Shown here in pieces: positions 1-6,325 of a DNA stretch of 16,080 nucleotides. Made by a program: the position numbers and the translations under genes. Numbering within the stretch: position 1 is the first letter of the stretch; the number at the start of each line of letters is the position of its first letter. Under the pieces are notes generated by a model that worked only from the letters and a program-made list of their open reading frames with translations, did no database searches and was not told where the DNA came from. This DNA comes from Elusimicrobiota bacterium (lineage in GTDB: Bacteria; Elusimicrobiota; Elusimicrobia; JACQJN01), in assembly GCA_016205085.1 (NCBI GenBank), contig JACQJN010000220.1:1-16080 (forward strand), given 5' to 3'.

Positions 1-152
1 CCGTAGCCCCCGTAGGGAGGGGAAAAGCCGCCGCCAGGCGGCGTAGAAGATGGGGAACCCTGGGGTTGCCCTGTTGGGGTTCGGGGGCCAAGGGCAAACC
101 TCGGTCAGGCCCTGCTTGCCAAAAACTGGGTAAAGTCGTGAAAACAGGGGGG
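1..152. other. G+C-rich edge region with no assignable gene
   Basis: This stretch is visibly richer in G+C than the rest of the window and holds several small inverted repeats. Positions 4-11 are exactly complementary to 148-155, so the ends of the interval could pair in RNA. The plus strand is open in one frame from 3 to 173, and the minus strand is open in one frame throughout, but neither translation resembles a protein I know and G+C richness alone favours open frames. A gene continuing beyond the left edge cannot be excluded. Confidence 0.3.
23..43 (-). terminator. weak terminator-like hairpin downstream of tyrS
   Basis: On the minus strand, about 110 bases after the tyrS stop, a 6-bp all-G/C stem (arms 29-34 and 38-43, 3-base loop) is followed after two bases by a run of four T. 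This is the general shape of a rho-independent terminator and lies at the end of the leftward gene run. The T run is short and the local sequence is G+C rich, so the stem may be coincidental. Confidence 0.25.
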
Positions 153-1352
153 CTAGCCCTGCGAAGGGGGTAAAAGGCGGGTGAATCGGCGGGTGCCGAC
201 CTGGAGGAGGGTTTCGGCGCTAAGCGAAAGGGGCTGATCCTGCGTGATTTTTCTGCCTCCCAGCTTCACCGCCCCTTGGGACAAAAGACGGCGGGCTTCG
301 TTCCGGCTGGGAGCCAATTGGGCCGCCGTCAATACTTCGACCAAGGTCTGATTTTTTTGGGTCGTATAGCTGGCGATGGCGTTGGGCGGTTCTTTCTGAG
401 TGAAAATTTTTTCAAACTCCATCCGGGCGTTCTCGGCTGCTTCCGATCCGTGGAAGCGTGAAGTAAGAATTTCAGCCAAGTGAAGTTTCGCATCCTTGGG
501 ATGCTTTTTTTTAAAGTCGGCAACGTTTTCGGTGGTTAGAAGCTCATAATACTGCCACATGACGGGATCGGAAAGGGACATGATTTTTCCGAACATATCT
601 TTGGGAGGATCCTCTAGGGCGATGTGATTGCCATAGGATTTGGACATTTTCCTGGTACCTTCCGTCCCCAAAAGCAGAGGCAGGGTCAAGGCGATTTGCG
701 GGGGTTGATCAAAATCCTTCTGGAGTTGACGGCCCATCAGGAGATTAAATAATTGATCATTGCCTCCAAGTTCTACGTCTGCCCGAACGGCGACGGAGTC
801 ATAGCCTTGAAGCAGCGGATATAGGATTTCAGCGATGGTCAGAGGAAGTTCTGTTTTTCTGCGTTTGGAAAACTCCTCTCTTTCCAGCAGCCTGAACACG
901 GAGTATCGGGTGAGAAAAGTTTGAAGCACGGATCCCTGGGGAATGGCCCGTTCCACCCGGAAGATAGGAGCCAACCATTCCGAATTAAAGCGTACCTCTG
1001 TCTTATCGGGATTGAGGATTTTAAAGGCTTGTTTTTGGTAGGTTTTAGCGTTTTGCTCGATTTCCTCGTAGGTTAAAACAGGACGGGTTTTGTCCTGACC
1101 TGAGGGATCTCCGACCTGCGCGGTGAAGTCTCCGATGATCAATACGGCTTGATGCCCTAGATCTTGGAAGGTTCTGAGTTTACTTAAAGGGACCGTATGG
1201 CCCAGATGAAGCTCCGGAGAAGTGGGATCGACCCCTAGCTTGATGCGCAGAGATTGGCCCGTCTGAAGTTTTTTCTTGAGCTCTTCCGAAGTGATCAATT
1301 CGACGGATCCTCGTTCAAGGAGCTGCAGCGGGTCTTTGGGGGCTGTGTTCAT
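153..1352 (-). CDS. tyrS: tyrosyl-tRNA synthetase
   Basis: Charges tRNA-Tyr with tyrosine in the cytoplasm. The 399-residue product has the class I signatures: HLGH at residues 49-52 in a VDPTSPELHLGH context, and KMSKS at 235-239. The tyrosine and tRNA pocket region DVELGGNDQ lies near 192-200. A C-terminal S4-type RNA-binding domain spans roughly 335-395. The DPTSPELHLGH form and the length near 400 point to the TyrZ-type branch rather than the E. coli TyrS type; this is inferred from motif style. The ATG has a clear AGGAGG five bases upstream, and that site shares bases with the TAG stop of priA nine bases away, so translation is probably coupled. It is the last gene of the leftward run in view. 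Confidence 0.96.
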   Translation of the reverse strand: MNTAPKDPLQLLERGSVELITSEELKKKLQTGQSLRIKLGVDPTSPELHLGHTVPLSKLRTFQDLGHQAVLIIGDFTAQVGDPSGQDKTRPVLTYEEIEQNAKTYQKQAFKILNPDKTEVRFNSEWLAPIFRVERAIPQGSVLQTFLTRYSVFRLLEREEFSKRRKTELPLTIAEILYPLLQGYDSVAVRADVELGGNDQLFNLLMGRQLQKDFDQPPQIALTLPLLLGTEGTRKMSKSYGNHIALEDPPKDMFGKIMSLSDPVMWQYYELLTTENVADFKKKHPKDAKLHLAEILTSRFHGSEAAENARMEFEKIFTQKEPPNAIASYTTQKNQTLVEVLTAAQLAPSRNEARRLLSQGAVKLGGRKITQDQPLSLSAETLLQVGTRRFTRLLPPSQG

Positions 1353-1361
1353 GTATGCCTC

Positions 1362-3416
1362 CTAAAATAGATCATAGGGATCTACGTCGATTTTGAGTTT
1401 CAGAGAGTTGGTCGGCTTTATTTTTTGAAGAGCCTGCAGAAACGAGGAGCGAACTTTGTCGGTTCCTATTTTCGCCAAGAGATGATAGCGGTGGTTCCCC
1501 CGAAGTTTTTTATAAACGGCAGGAGCTGGTCCCAGAATTTCAACGGAGGAAGGGGGAAATTGATTTTTTAAATTTTCCGCCAAGCGAGTTATCTCCTTTA
1601 AGAGGAGGTCTTTTTTAGCGCTGCTCAGGGTCAGTCGGATGAGATGGGAGGTGGGGGGATACCTTAATTCCTCGCGCAGACGGAGTTCTTCCTTCAGGAA
1701 ATGCAGGTAATCTCCCCTTTGAAAAGCTTGTATGACAGGATGTTCCGGATGGGTGGTTTGTATGAGGACCAAGCCTGGTTTTTGAGCTCTTCCCGCCCGA
1801 CCAGCCACTTGAAATAACAGTTGGGCTGTTTTTTCAGAAGCCCGAAAATCAGGGAAAAAAAGCAGAGCGTCTGCGTGGATCACTCCTACGAGGGTCACTT
1901 CGGGGAAATGAAATCCCTTTGAGACCAGTTTGGTCCCCACGAGAATATCCGCCTGTTTTTCCTTGAATTTCTCATAGGCCATATGCCCTTCCTCTTTTTT
2001 GTGATGCAGCGAATCTCTGTCTAATCGCAGAATCCTGGCCTGAGGGAAATAAGATTTGAGTTGTTGCACGGCTCTTTGAGTTCCCGTGCCGGAATGACGC
2101 AAGGAGCCCGCTCCGCATTTAGGGCAGGAGGAAGGCAGGGTTTTTTTGTAGATACAGTGGTGGCAACAAAGGAGCATTTCTGGCGAAGCCTCGTGCAATA
2201 CCAAAACCGTGCCGCAGGAGTCACAGGTAGGAATCCAGCCACATTTTTGACAAAGGACATAATGGGCAAATCCCCGGCGGTTGATGAGGATGATAACCTG
2301 TTCTTTTTTTTCTAGACGCAACTGTATTTCAGAGATAAGTTCCTCATGGAATAGGGCATTTTTGCCAACCATGGATAGGATACGGGTGGTGGGAGGCGGA
2401 GTTGTTTCGGAGACTCTGTTTTCCAGGGAAAGGAGGAGGCATTGTCCTGAAGAGGCGCGATGGTAGGATTCCAGAGAGGGAGTGGCGCTGCCCAGAAGGA
2501 CTAACGAGGAGTGTTTCTTCGCGCGATGCAGGAGAATATCGCGTGCATGATACAGGGGATTTCTACCTTGATGTTTGTAGGATTCATCCTGTTCCTCATC
2601 AATCACGATAAGTCTTAAGTTGTGGAAGGGCAGTAGGCAGGCAGAGCGTGCCCCCACCACGATTTGAGCATTGCCATGTGCTAATTCCCACCAGGCCCGA
2701 CGTCGTAAAGCAGCAGAGAGGGAGCTGTGCCAGGCAATCAGGGGCGCCCGAAGTTCCTTGGAAATCTCTTCGATGAAAGGTTGGGTCAAAGAAATTTCAG
2801 GAACGAGAAAAAGGGCTTGCCCTCCCTTTTCCGTGGCGGCCTTCATCAATTGAAGATACACTTCGGTTTTCCCTGAGGCGGGAACTCCGTATAAAAGGGC
2901 CACTTCAAAACGAGTGGAGGTAAGTTTCGGCAATAATACTTCCAGCGCTTTTTGCTGATCGGGTGTCAGTTGTCTCAAGGAAGTCGCGGAAGAATCTGGA
3001 AGGCGGACTTGCTGCGGGCTGAGAAGAGGTTCCGATTTGATGACATTGGGAAGCAGCATTTTTAGGGCTTCCCCGGGGGGAGCACAGTATCGATCGGAAA
3101 GCCAAGCGGCCAAGTTGAGAAGTTCTTCCGAAAGAACAGGTTGAGGATCCAGGAGTTTGATGATTTCCTTAAGCGGCATAGTAGGTTGAGCTGTTTTTTC
3201 CATTATAGACAGGACAAAGCCTGCGAGCTTTCTTTGAGGACCAAAGGGAGCCAAGACACGGCTTCCAGGTGCGATTTTTGATTCCCAGGAAGGAGGAATT
3301 AAATAATGAAACGTTTTATAAAGGGGAAGCGGAAAGGCGACTTCCGCTACCAATGCTGGTCCTAGGTCCTGAGTCCTAGGTCCTAAGTCTTTCATGGTAT
3401 TTTCTTGGCTATGCAT
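1362..3416 (-). CDS. priA: primosomal replication-restart helicase PriA
   Basis: A 3'-5' DNA helicase that reloads the replisome at collapsed forks. Counting from the first ATG (684 residues), the 3'-DNA-binding domain covers about 22-125. The helicase core has Walker A GVPASGKT (177-184), the Walker B box DEEQ (273-276; DEEH is commoner) and GSATPS near 309. Eight cysteines for two zinc sites lie at 389, 392, 398, 401, 418, 421, 431 and 434. QVAGRAGR is the helicase motif VI region. The start is uncertain: ATG at 3416, ATG at 3395 or TTG at 3353 are possible and none has a strong Shine-Dalgarno site. The family-like sequence begins only at VAEVAFPLP, just after the TTG. The residues before it are encoded by a 7-bp tandem repeat, which argues for a later start or for recent extension. 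Its tail carries the tyrS ribosome-binding site. Confidence 0.95.
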   Translation of the reverse strand: MHSQENTMKDLGPRTQDLGPALVAEVAFPLPLYKTFHYLIPPSWESKIAPGSRVLAPFGPQRKLAGFVLSIMEKTAQPTMPLKEIIKLLDPQPVLSEELLNLAAWLSDRYCAPPGEALKMLLPNVIKSEPLLSPQQVRLPDSSATSLRQLTPDQQKALEVLLPKLTSTRFEVALLYGVPASGKTEVYLQLMKAATEKGGQALFLVPEISLTQPFIEEISKELRAPLIAWHSSLSAALRRRAWWELAHGNAQIVVGARSACLLPFHNLRLIVIDEEQDESYKHQGRNPLYHARDILLHRAKKHSSLVLLGSATPSLESYHRASSGQCLLLSLENRVSETTPPPTTRILSMVGKNALFHEELISEIQLRLEKKEQVIILINRRGFAHYVLCQKCGWIPTCDSCGTVLVLHEASPEMLLCCHHCIYKKTLPSSCPKCGAGSLRHSGTGTQRAVQQLKSYFPQARILRLDRDSLHHKKEEGHMAYEKFKEKQADILVGTKLVSKGFHFPEVTLVGVIHADALLFFPDFRASEKTAQLLFQVAGRAGRAQKPGLVLIQTTHPEHPVIQAFQRGDYLHFLKEELRLREELRYPPTSHLIRLTLSSAKKDLLLKEITRLAENLKNQFPPSSVEILGPAPAVYKKLRGNHRYHLLAKIGTDKVRSSFLQALQKIKPTNSLKLKIDVDPYDLF
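3358..3392. repeat. 7-bp tandem repeat array, five units
   Basis: Five consecutive 7-base units of consensus RGTCCTR, the last one degenerate, lie within the annotated 5' end of priA. Read on the minus strand the units are close to GACYTAG. A second array of the same heptamer in the opposite orientation lies at 3428-3455. Seven is not a multiple of three, so each unit shifts frame, which is unusual inside a coding region and supports a priA start downstream of the array. Confidence 0.75.
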
Positions 3417-3427
3417 TGTATTATTCT

Positions 3428-3455
3428 GGACTTAGAACTTGGAACCTAGAACTTA
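3428..3455. repeat. 7-bp tandem repeat array, four units, inverted relative to the neighbour
   Basis: Four 7-base units of consensus GRACYTR lie upstream of priA. They are the inverted counterpart of the array at 3358-3392: rotated, both give RACYTAG. The two arrays could pair in a priA leader transcript, leaving the 35 bases 3393-3427, with both candidate ATG codons, in the loop. Confidence 0.75.
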
Positions 3456-3476
3456 GCTTCTGCATGGCAGAAGCTA
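3454..3476 (-). terminator. hairpin over the methyltransferase stop codon
   Basis: A perfect 9-bp inverted repeat (3454-3462 and 3468-3476, 5-base loop) begins in the TAG stop of the methyltransferase gene and ends where the heptamer array starts. There is no T run after it, so it is not a standard intrinsic terminator. It could protect the 3' end of the upstream message or modulate read-through into priA. Typing it as a terminator is tentative. Confidence 0.35.
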
Positions 3477-4064
3477 TTTGATGCCGGTGAAGACAAAGTG
3501 GGGGGGGAGATTTCTGATTTCGAACTCCACATGCATTTTTCTGAAATAACGTTTCAGAAGCGGTATCAGATGGGTCGTGCATTGATAGGCGACGAAACGT
3601 CCGGAAGGCTTCAGGTGCTGTACTGTTTTCCGTAGGAGTTCCTCACGCTCTTCCGGTTTAAAAAAACTGAATGGGATCCCGGAAGTGATGCAATCTACAT
3701 GTTTAATCCCTTCTTTTCTAAATATATGATCGATTTCCTTCACATCGCCACGGATGGTTTTAAGGCGTGGTTCTTTGAGGACTGACAGGGTATCATAAAG
3801 GCCGGGGCTTTTCTCAATGGCGATCAGACGGCCATGGGATGGCATCGCTTTTAGAATTTCTTTGGTAACTACTCCTTCCGCAGCCCCGTATTCCACGATA
3901 TGTGGGTTGTGTGGAAGGTCCATGGCTTTGAGAATACGACGGATCAAATATTTAGAGCTGGGGACGATGGCGGCCACGGTGCGATCTTTGAGGAAGGCCT
4001 CTACGTAGCTGAAGGGGCCTCCTTTTTCAAATCCTTTTTTAATGATCTGTTCAAGTTTAGTCAC
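3474..4064 (-). CDS. SAM-dependent methyltransferase, phospholipid N-methyltransferase-like
   Basis: A 196-residue class I methyltransferase. The SAM-binding loop is VEYGAAEGVVT at 57-67, where relatives often have VELGPGTGVVT. The acidic end of the next strand is in AIEKSP near 82-87. The segment AAIVPSSKYLIRR before the loop, SGIPFSFF after it, and RNLPPHFVF near the end match the layout of the PmtA/COG3963 group, which overlaps in fold with KsgA-type rRNA dimethylases. Substrate cannot be read from sequence: phosphatidylethanolamine is possible, but an rRNA or other target is not excluded. The GTG start is supported by AGGAG about seven bases upstream and overlaps the end of the glycosylase gene by 8 bp. 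The context of housekeeping genes does not indicate a particular substrate. Confidence 0.75.
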   Translation of the reverse strand: MTKLEQIIKKGFEKGGPFSYVEAFLKDRTVAAIVPSSKYLIRRILKAMDLPHNPHIVEYGAAEGVVTKEILKAMPSHGRLIAIEKSPGLYDTLSVLKEPRLKTIRGDVKEIDHIFRKEGIKHVDCITSGIPFSFFKPEEREELLRKTVQHLKPSGRFVAYQCTTHLIPLLKRYFRKMHVEFEIRNLPPHFVFTGIK

Positions 4065-4737
4065 TTTCTAGCTCCTTTTTTAGGTTTTTCATGTCGTTCC
4101 AGACCTCTCGTTTTAATGCGGGGTTTCTCAAAAGAGCGGCGGGATGGTAGGTGGGCAGGACTTTTATATTGGGATCAGAGGGTAAAGAATGCCAGCGTCC
4201 TCGCATGGAGGTGATGCCCATGCTTGTGGAAAGAAGAGTTTTGGTGGCCACCGCGCCTAGGGTTACGATCACCTTGGGACGGATCAAGGCGATCTGTCTG
4301 TCTAAATAGCCTCGGCAGGCAGATATCTCCTCGGGTATTGGAGGGCGATCGTTTCCACGCATCCCAGGTTGGTCCGGATGGATCATGGGATGGCATTTCA
4401 CGCAATTGGTGATATAGACTGTTTGGCGGGACAGGCCGATGGCAGCTAGGATATTGTCCAGAAGTTGACCTGCCTTTCCTACGAAAGGCTCCCCCTTATG
4501 ATCCTCCTCATATCCCGGTCCTTCTCCTACGAAAATGACTTGGGCCTTCATGGATCCTACGCCTAAAACGGCTTGGGTGCGAGTGAGTCCCAGGGGACAT
4601 AGTTGACAGGTTTTCACTTCCTGGCTTAAGTCGGCCCATTCTTGTTGTGGAGAGGCATCGGAAGTGAGAATTTTGGGTGGGTCTAATTCTATGCGTTTTT
4701 TAAGATCGTGCACCAGCTCTAAAAGTTCATTTTGCAT
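4057..4737 (-). CDS. udg: family 4 uracil-DNA glycosylase (iron-sulfur type)
   Basis: Removes uracil from DNA, starting base-excision repair of deaminated cytosine. The 226-residue protein has the family 4 layout. The four presumed 4Fe-4S cysteines are C44 and C47 (CQLCPLG), C115 (VKCHP) and C141; C112 is an alternative to C115. The water-activating motif is GEGPGYEED at 71-79. PFVGKAGQLLDNIL follows at 84-97, and the second active-site histidine lies in YHPAALLRNP near 197-206. About 40 extra residues precede the first cysteine pair, which is common in bacterial members. The ATG overlaps the end of coaB by 11 bp, and the gene's own end overlaps the methyltransferase start by 8 bp, so it sits in a tightly coupled operon. 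Confidence 0.92.
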   Translation of the reverse strand: MQNELLELVHDLKKRIELDPPKILTSDASPQQEWADLSQEVKTCQLCPLGLTRTQAVLGVGSMKAQVIFVGEGPGYEEDHKGEPFVGKAGQLLDNILAAIGLSRQTVYITNCVKCHPMIHPDQPGMRGNDRPPIPEEISACRGYLDRQIALIRPKVIVTLGAVATKTLLSTSMGITSMRGRWHSLPSDPNIKVLPTYHPAALLRNPALKREVWNDMKNLKKELESD

Positions 4738-5419
4738 TCGTCGCTAAAAAGGGTTCTGTGGATTTTAGAATAATTTCGGCAGCTTTTAATTTGACGAGGG
4801 GTGGGTATATTTTTTTACCTCCTTTTCTATCCAGGATGGCAATGCGGGTTTTGTTCATTCCTACGCTGTCTGGAGAGTTCGCCACGATGAGGTCTAGATT
4901 TTTTTGCCTTAATTTTCTTTTTGCATGAGTAAGCCAGCGATGGGTTTCCAGGGCGAATCCTACCAAAACTTGGTGGCTTCGTTTTTTGCCCAATTCCATT
5001 AGAATGTCTGGATTTGGGATGAGGGTGATCTGGATGGGGTGGCCCGTTTTTTTCAATTTTTTTTGAGAGGGTTTGGCGAATTTCCAATCACTGACCGCGG
5101 CGGCTCCGATGACCACGTCTGTTTTAGAGAAATACCGACGCACTGTACGGCTCATGTGTTCTGCGGAAATCACCGGGACGATTGTAACTCCCCATGGGGC
5201 TGAAATACGGGCCGGACCGCTGACAAGAGTAACCCGGGCGCCTAGATCACGGGCCGCCTTGGCCAAGGCAAATCCCATCATTCCGCTGGAGGCATTGGAG
5301 AGATAGCGGACGGGATCTAAATATTCCCGAGTAGGACCGGCGGTGATGAGAACCCGCTTACCCCACCAACTGCCTAGTGTTTTTTCGGGTGGTTGATTTG
5401 AGAAGTTTTTTTTCGACAT
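4727..5419 (-). CDS. coaB: phosphopantothenoylcysteine synthetase (stand-alone CoaB)
   Basis: Ligates cysteine to 4'-phosphopantothenate using a nucleotide triphosphate, the second step from pantothenate to coenzyme A. The 230-residue product begins family similarity at GKRVLITAGPTREYLDPVRY. It has SNASSGMMG at 41-49 (the acyl-nucleotide site motif SNxSSGxMG), AAAVSDW near 110, a KKLKK stretch preceding IPNPDIL, and GFALET, all expected for CoaB. Most bacteria carry CoaB fused behind CoaC; here it is a separate frame whose only ATG lies 62 bp inside coaC. No good Shine-Dalgarno site precedes that ATG, so expression may rely on coupling to coaC or on slippage at the adjacent A8 tract. A sequencing or assembly indel in a once fused coaBC is the main alternative. 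Confidence 0.9.
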   Translation of the reverse strand: MSKKNFSNQPPEKTLGSWWGKRVLITAGPTREYLDPVRYLSNASSGMMGFALAKAARDLGARVTLVSGPARISAPWGVTIVPVISAEHMSRTVRRYFSKTDVVIGAAAVSDWKFAKPSQKKLKKTGHPIQITLIPNPDILMELGKKRSHQVLVGFALETHRWLTHAKRKLRQKNLDLIVANSPDSVGMNKTRIAILDRKGGKKIYPPLVKLKAAEIILKSTEPFLATNAK

Positions 5420-5927
5420 GGTTCACAATAGCTTCTACTTCCAGTAGTCTGCCCATACCGATCTTACCGCTGGCGAGAGGGCCTTCTTGGGGTCCTGCCA
5501 TCTCATACCCCCATTTTTTAAGGCCTTCAACATTCTCCTGGGTCGCCGGGTGAAGCCACATCTGTTCCTCCATGGCGGGACAGAGAATCACGGGGACTCG
5601 GGACGCAAGTATCAAAGCATCCAGTAACCCCTCGGCCCGGCCATGGGCCAAGCGAGCGACAAAATCCGCCGTGGCGGGAGCAATCAGGATGAGATCCGCC
5701 CAGGAAGCCAAGTGTAGATGATGAATTTCCCATGCGTGGGAATCTAGCGGGAAGGGATAGGTGGGTTCTCCGGAAAGTACGGCCAGGGCTTGGGGGGCGA
5801 CGAAATTCTGGGCGGATGGGGTCAAGACGCAGCGGACAATAAAGGAATGTTCCTTAAGACGTCTCACCAAGTCACAAGTTTTATAGGCCGCGATGCTGCC
5901 CGTGATTCCTAAAAGAATTTTTTTCAT
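5358..5927 (-). CDS. coaC: phosphopantothenoylcysteine decarboxylase (stand-alone CoaC)
   Basis: An FMN enzyme that decarboxylates 4'-phosphopantothenoylcysteine to phosphopantetheine in coenzyme A synthesis. The 189-residue product has the flavoprotein fold start ILLGITGSIAAYK, the presumed catalytic histidine H70 before LHLASWAD, and APATADFVARLAHGRAEGLL. Two conserved sites differ from the textbook enzyme. The PxMNxxMW motif reads PAMEEQMW at 117-124 (Asn to Glu at 120). The cysteine of the ACGxxGxGR motif is serine (S153 in ASGKIGMGR). The rest of the fold is intact, so this may be a distinct subfamily and not a dead enzyme. The ATG overlaps the rpoZ stop by 4 bp (ATGA). The 3' end overlaps coaB by 62 bp in another frame. 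Confidence 0.9.
   Translation of the reverse strand: MKKILLGITGSIAAYKTCDLVRRLKEHSFIVRCVLTPSAQNFVAPQALAVLSGEPTYPFPLDSHAWEIHHLHLASWADLILIAPATADFVARLAHGRAEGLLDALILASRVPVILCPAMEEQMWLHPATQENVEGLKKWGYEMAGPQEGPLASGKIGMGRLLEVEAIVNHVEKKLLKSTTRKNTRQLVG
5406..5413 (-). other. A8 tract in the coaC/coaB overlap
   Basis: Eight consecutive A on the coding strand lie four bases after the first base of the coaB ATG, inside coaC. coaB is in the +1 frame relative to coaC, so loss of one A in the transcript, or in a corrected sequence, would join the two frames into a single CoaBC-like protein. A run of this length is a known kind of site for polymerase slippage and also for sequencing error. Confidence 0.6.
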
Positions 5928-6313
5928 CCCGCCTTCTTTTTTCCTGGTTCTTCCTGCTTCTTTTGGTCTTTGTCTTTCTCTCCATTAGGGGCCAACTGCT
6001 TGATATTTTTCCAAGTTATCTTTCCGGAGATGGCGTCTTTCATGGCTATTTCCAGCACTTTATGCCAGGAGAGATTGCGGGTCTCCTCTTGTTTTTTAAG
6101 TTCTCTCGCCCATTGGGATGCCAAGGGAACTAGATCATATTTGCCGTGAGTTTGTTCTAAAATCATCTGGTATAAAGATTTTTCCTGCCCTAAAGGACGA
6201 GAGTGCTTCGCCTCCAGCCCTAAAGGACGAGCCCCCGCCTTCGGCAGGGACTGCTTCGCTGAGTGCTTCGCCTCCTGTTGGGGCTGAGTCGATTTCTTTT
6301 TGGATTCAGGCAT
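5924..6313 (-). CDS. rpoZ: RNA polymerase omega subunit with repeat-encoded N-terminal tail
   Basis: The small subunit that assists RNA polymerase assembly. The omega-like core runs from about 47 to 107, with KYDLVPLASQWARELK matching the first conserved helix region and LEIAMKDAISGKITW the second. Its position between gmk and coaC is the classic gmk-rpoZ-coaBC arrangement and strengthens the call. The protein is 129 residues, long for omega. Residues 13-42 are encoded by two in-frame copies of an interspersed repeat (one 57-bp, one 27-bp), giving EAKHS ... RPLG twice. The C-terminal tail from 110 is Lys/Glu rich and probably disordered. The ATG has AAGGAG about seven bases upstream. The core is divergent, so identity leans partly on context. 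Confidence 0.82.
   Translation of the reverse strand: MPESKKKSTQPQQEAKHSAKQSLPKAGARPLGLEAKHSRPLGQEKSLYQMILEQTHGKYDLVPLASQWARELKKQEETRNLSWHKVLEIAMKDAISGKITWKNIKQLAPNGEKDKDQKKQEEPGKKKAG
6189..6215 (-). repeat. 27-bp in-frame interspersed repeat, short form (rpoZ copy b)
   Basis: Short copy of the element, on the rpoZ coding strand beginning GGAGGCGAAGC and ending CGTCCTTTAGG. It encodes EAKHSRPLG within the N-terminal tail of omega and follows the long copy after a 3-bp spacer. It matches the copy at 11731-11757 except for one base in the 27. Confidence 0.9.
6219..6275 (-). repeat. 57-bp in-frame interspersed repeat, long form (rpoZ copy a)
   Basis: Long copy: the same 27-bp outer sequence interrupted by a 30-bp (10-codon) insert. 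It is nearly identical to the copy in the rodZ-like gene at 14854-14910, in the same reading frame and orientation relative to the host gene. The internal segment can form a small stem capped by TTCG on the plus strand. Confidence 0.9.
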
Positions 6314-6325
6314 GAAATTCTCCTT

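Noticed and set aside
80..125. SRP RNA-like GGTCAGG segment in the left edge region
   Set aside because: The GGTCAGG string matches part of the SRP core, but the required GNRA loop and following AGCAGCC are absent on both strands.
3..173. Open frame on the plus strand at the left edge
   Set aside because: It runs antisense into the tyrS end, is Arg/Gly rich as expected for G+C-rich DNA, and resembles no protein I know.
5406..5419. Programmed -1 ribosomal frameshift joining coaC and coaB
   Set aside because: coaB lies in the +1 frame relative to coaC, so the A-run cannot serve a simple -1 shift. Only +1 shifting or slippage remains possible.
6189..6275. CRISPR-like direct repeats in rpoZ
   Set aside because: Only two tandem units with a 3-bp spacer, in frame within a coding gene, and no cas genes; not a CRISPR array.
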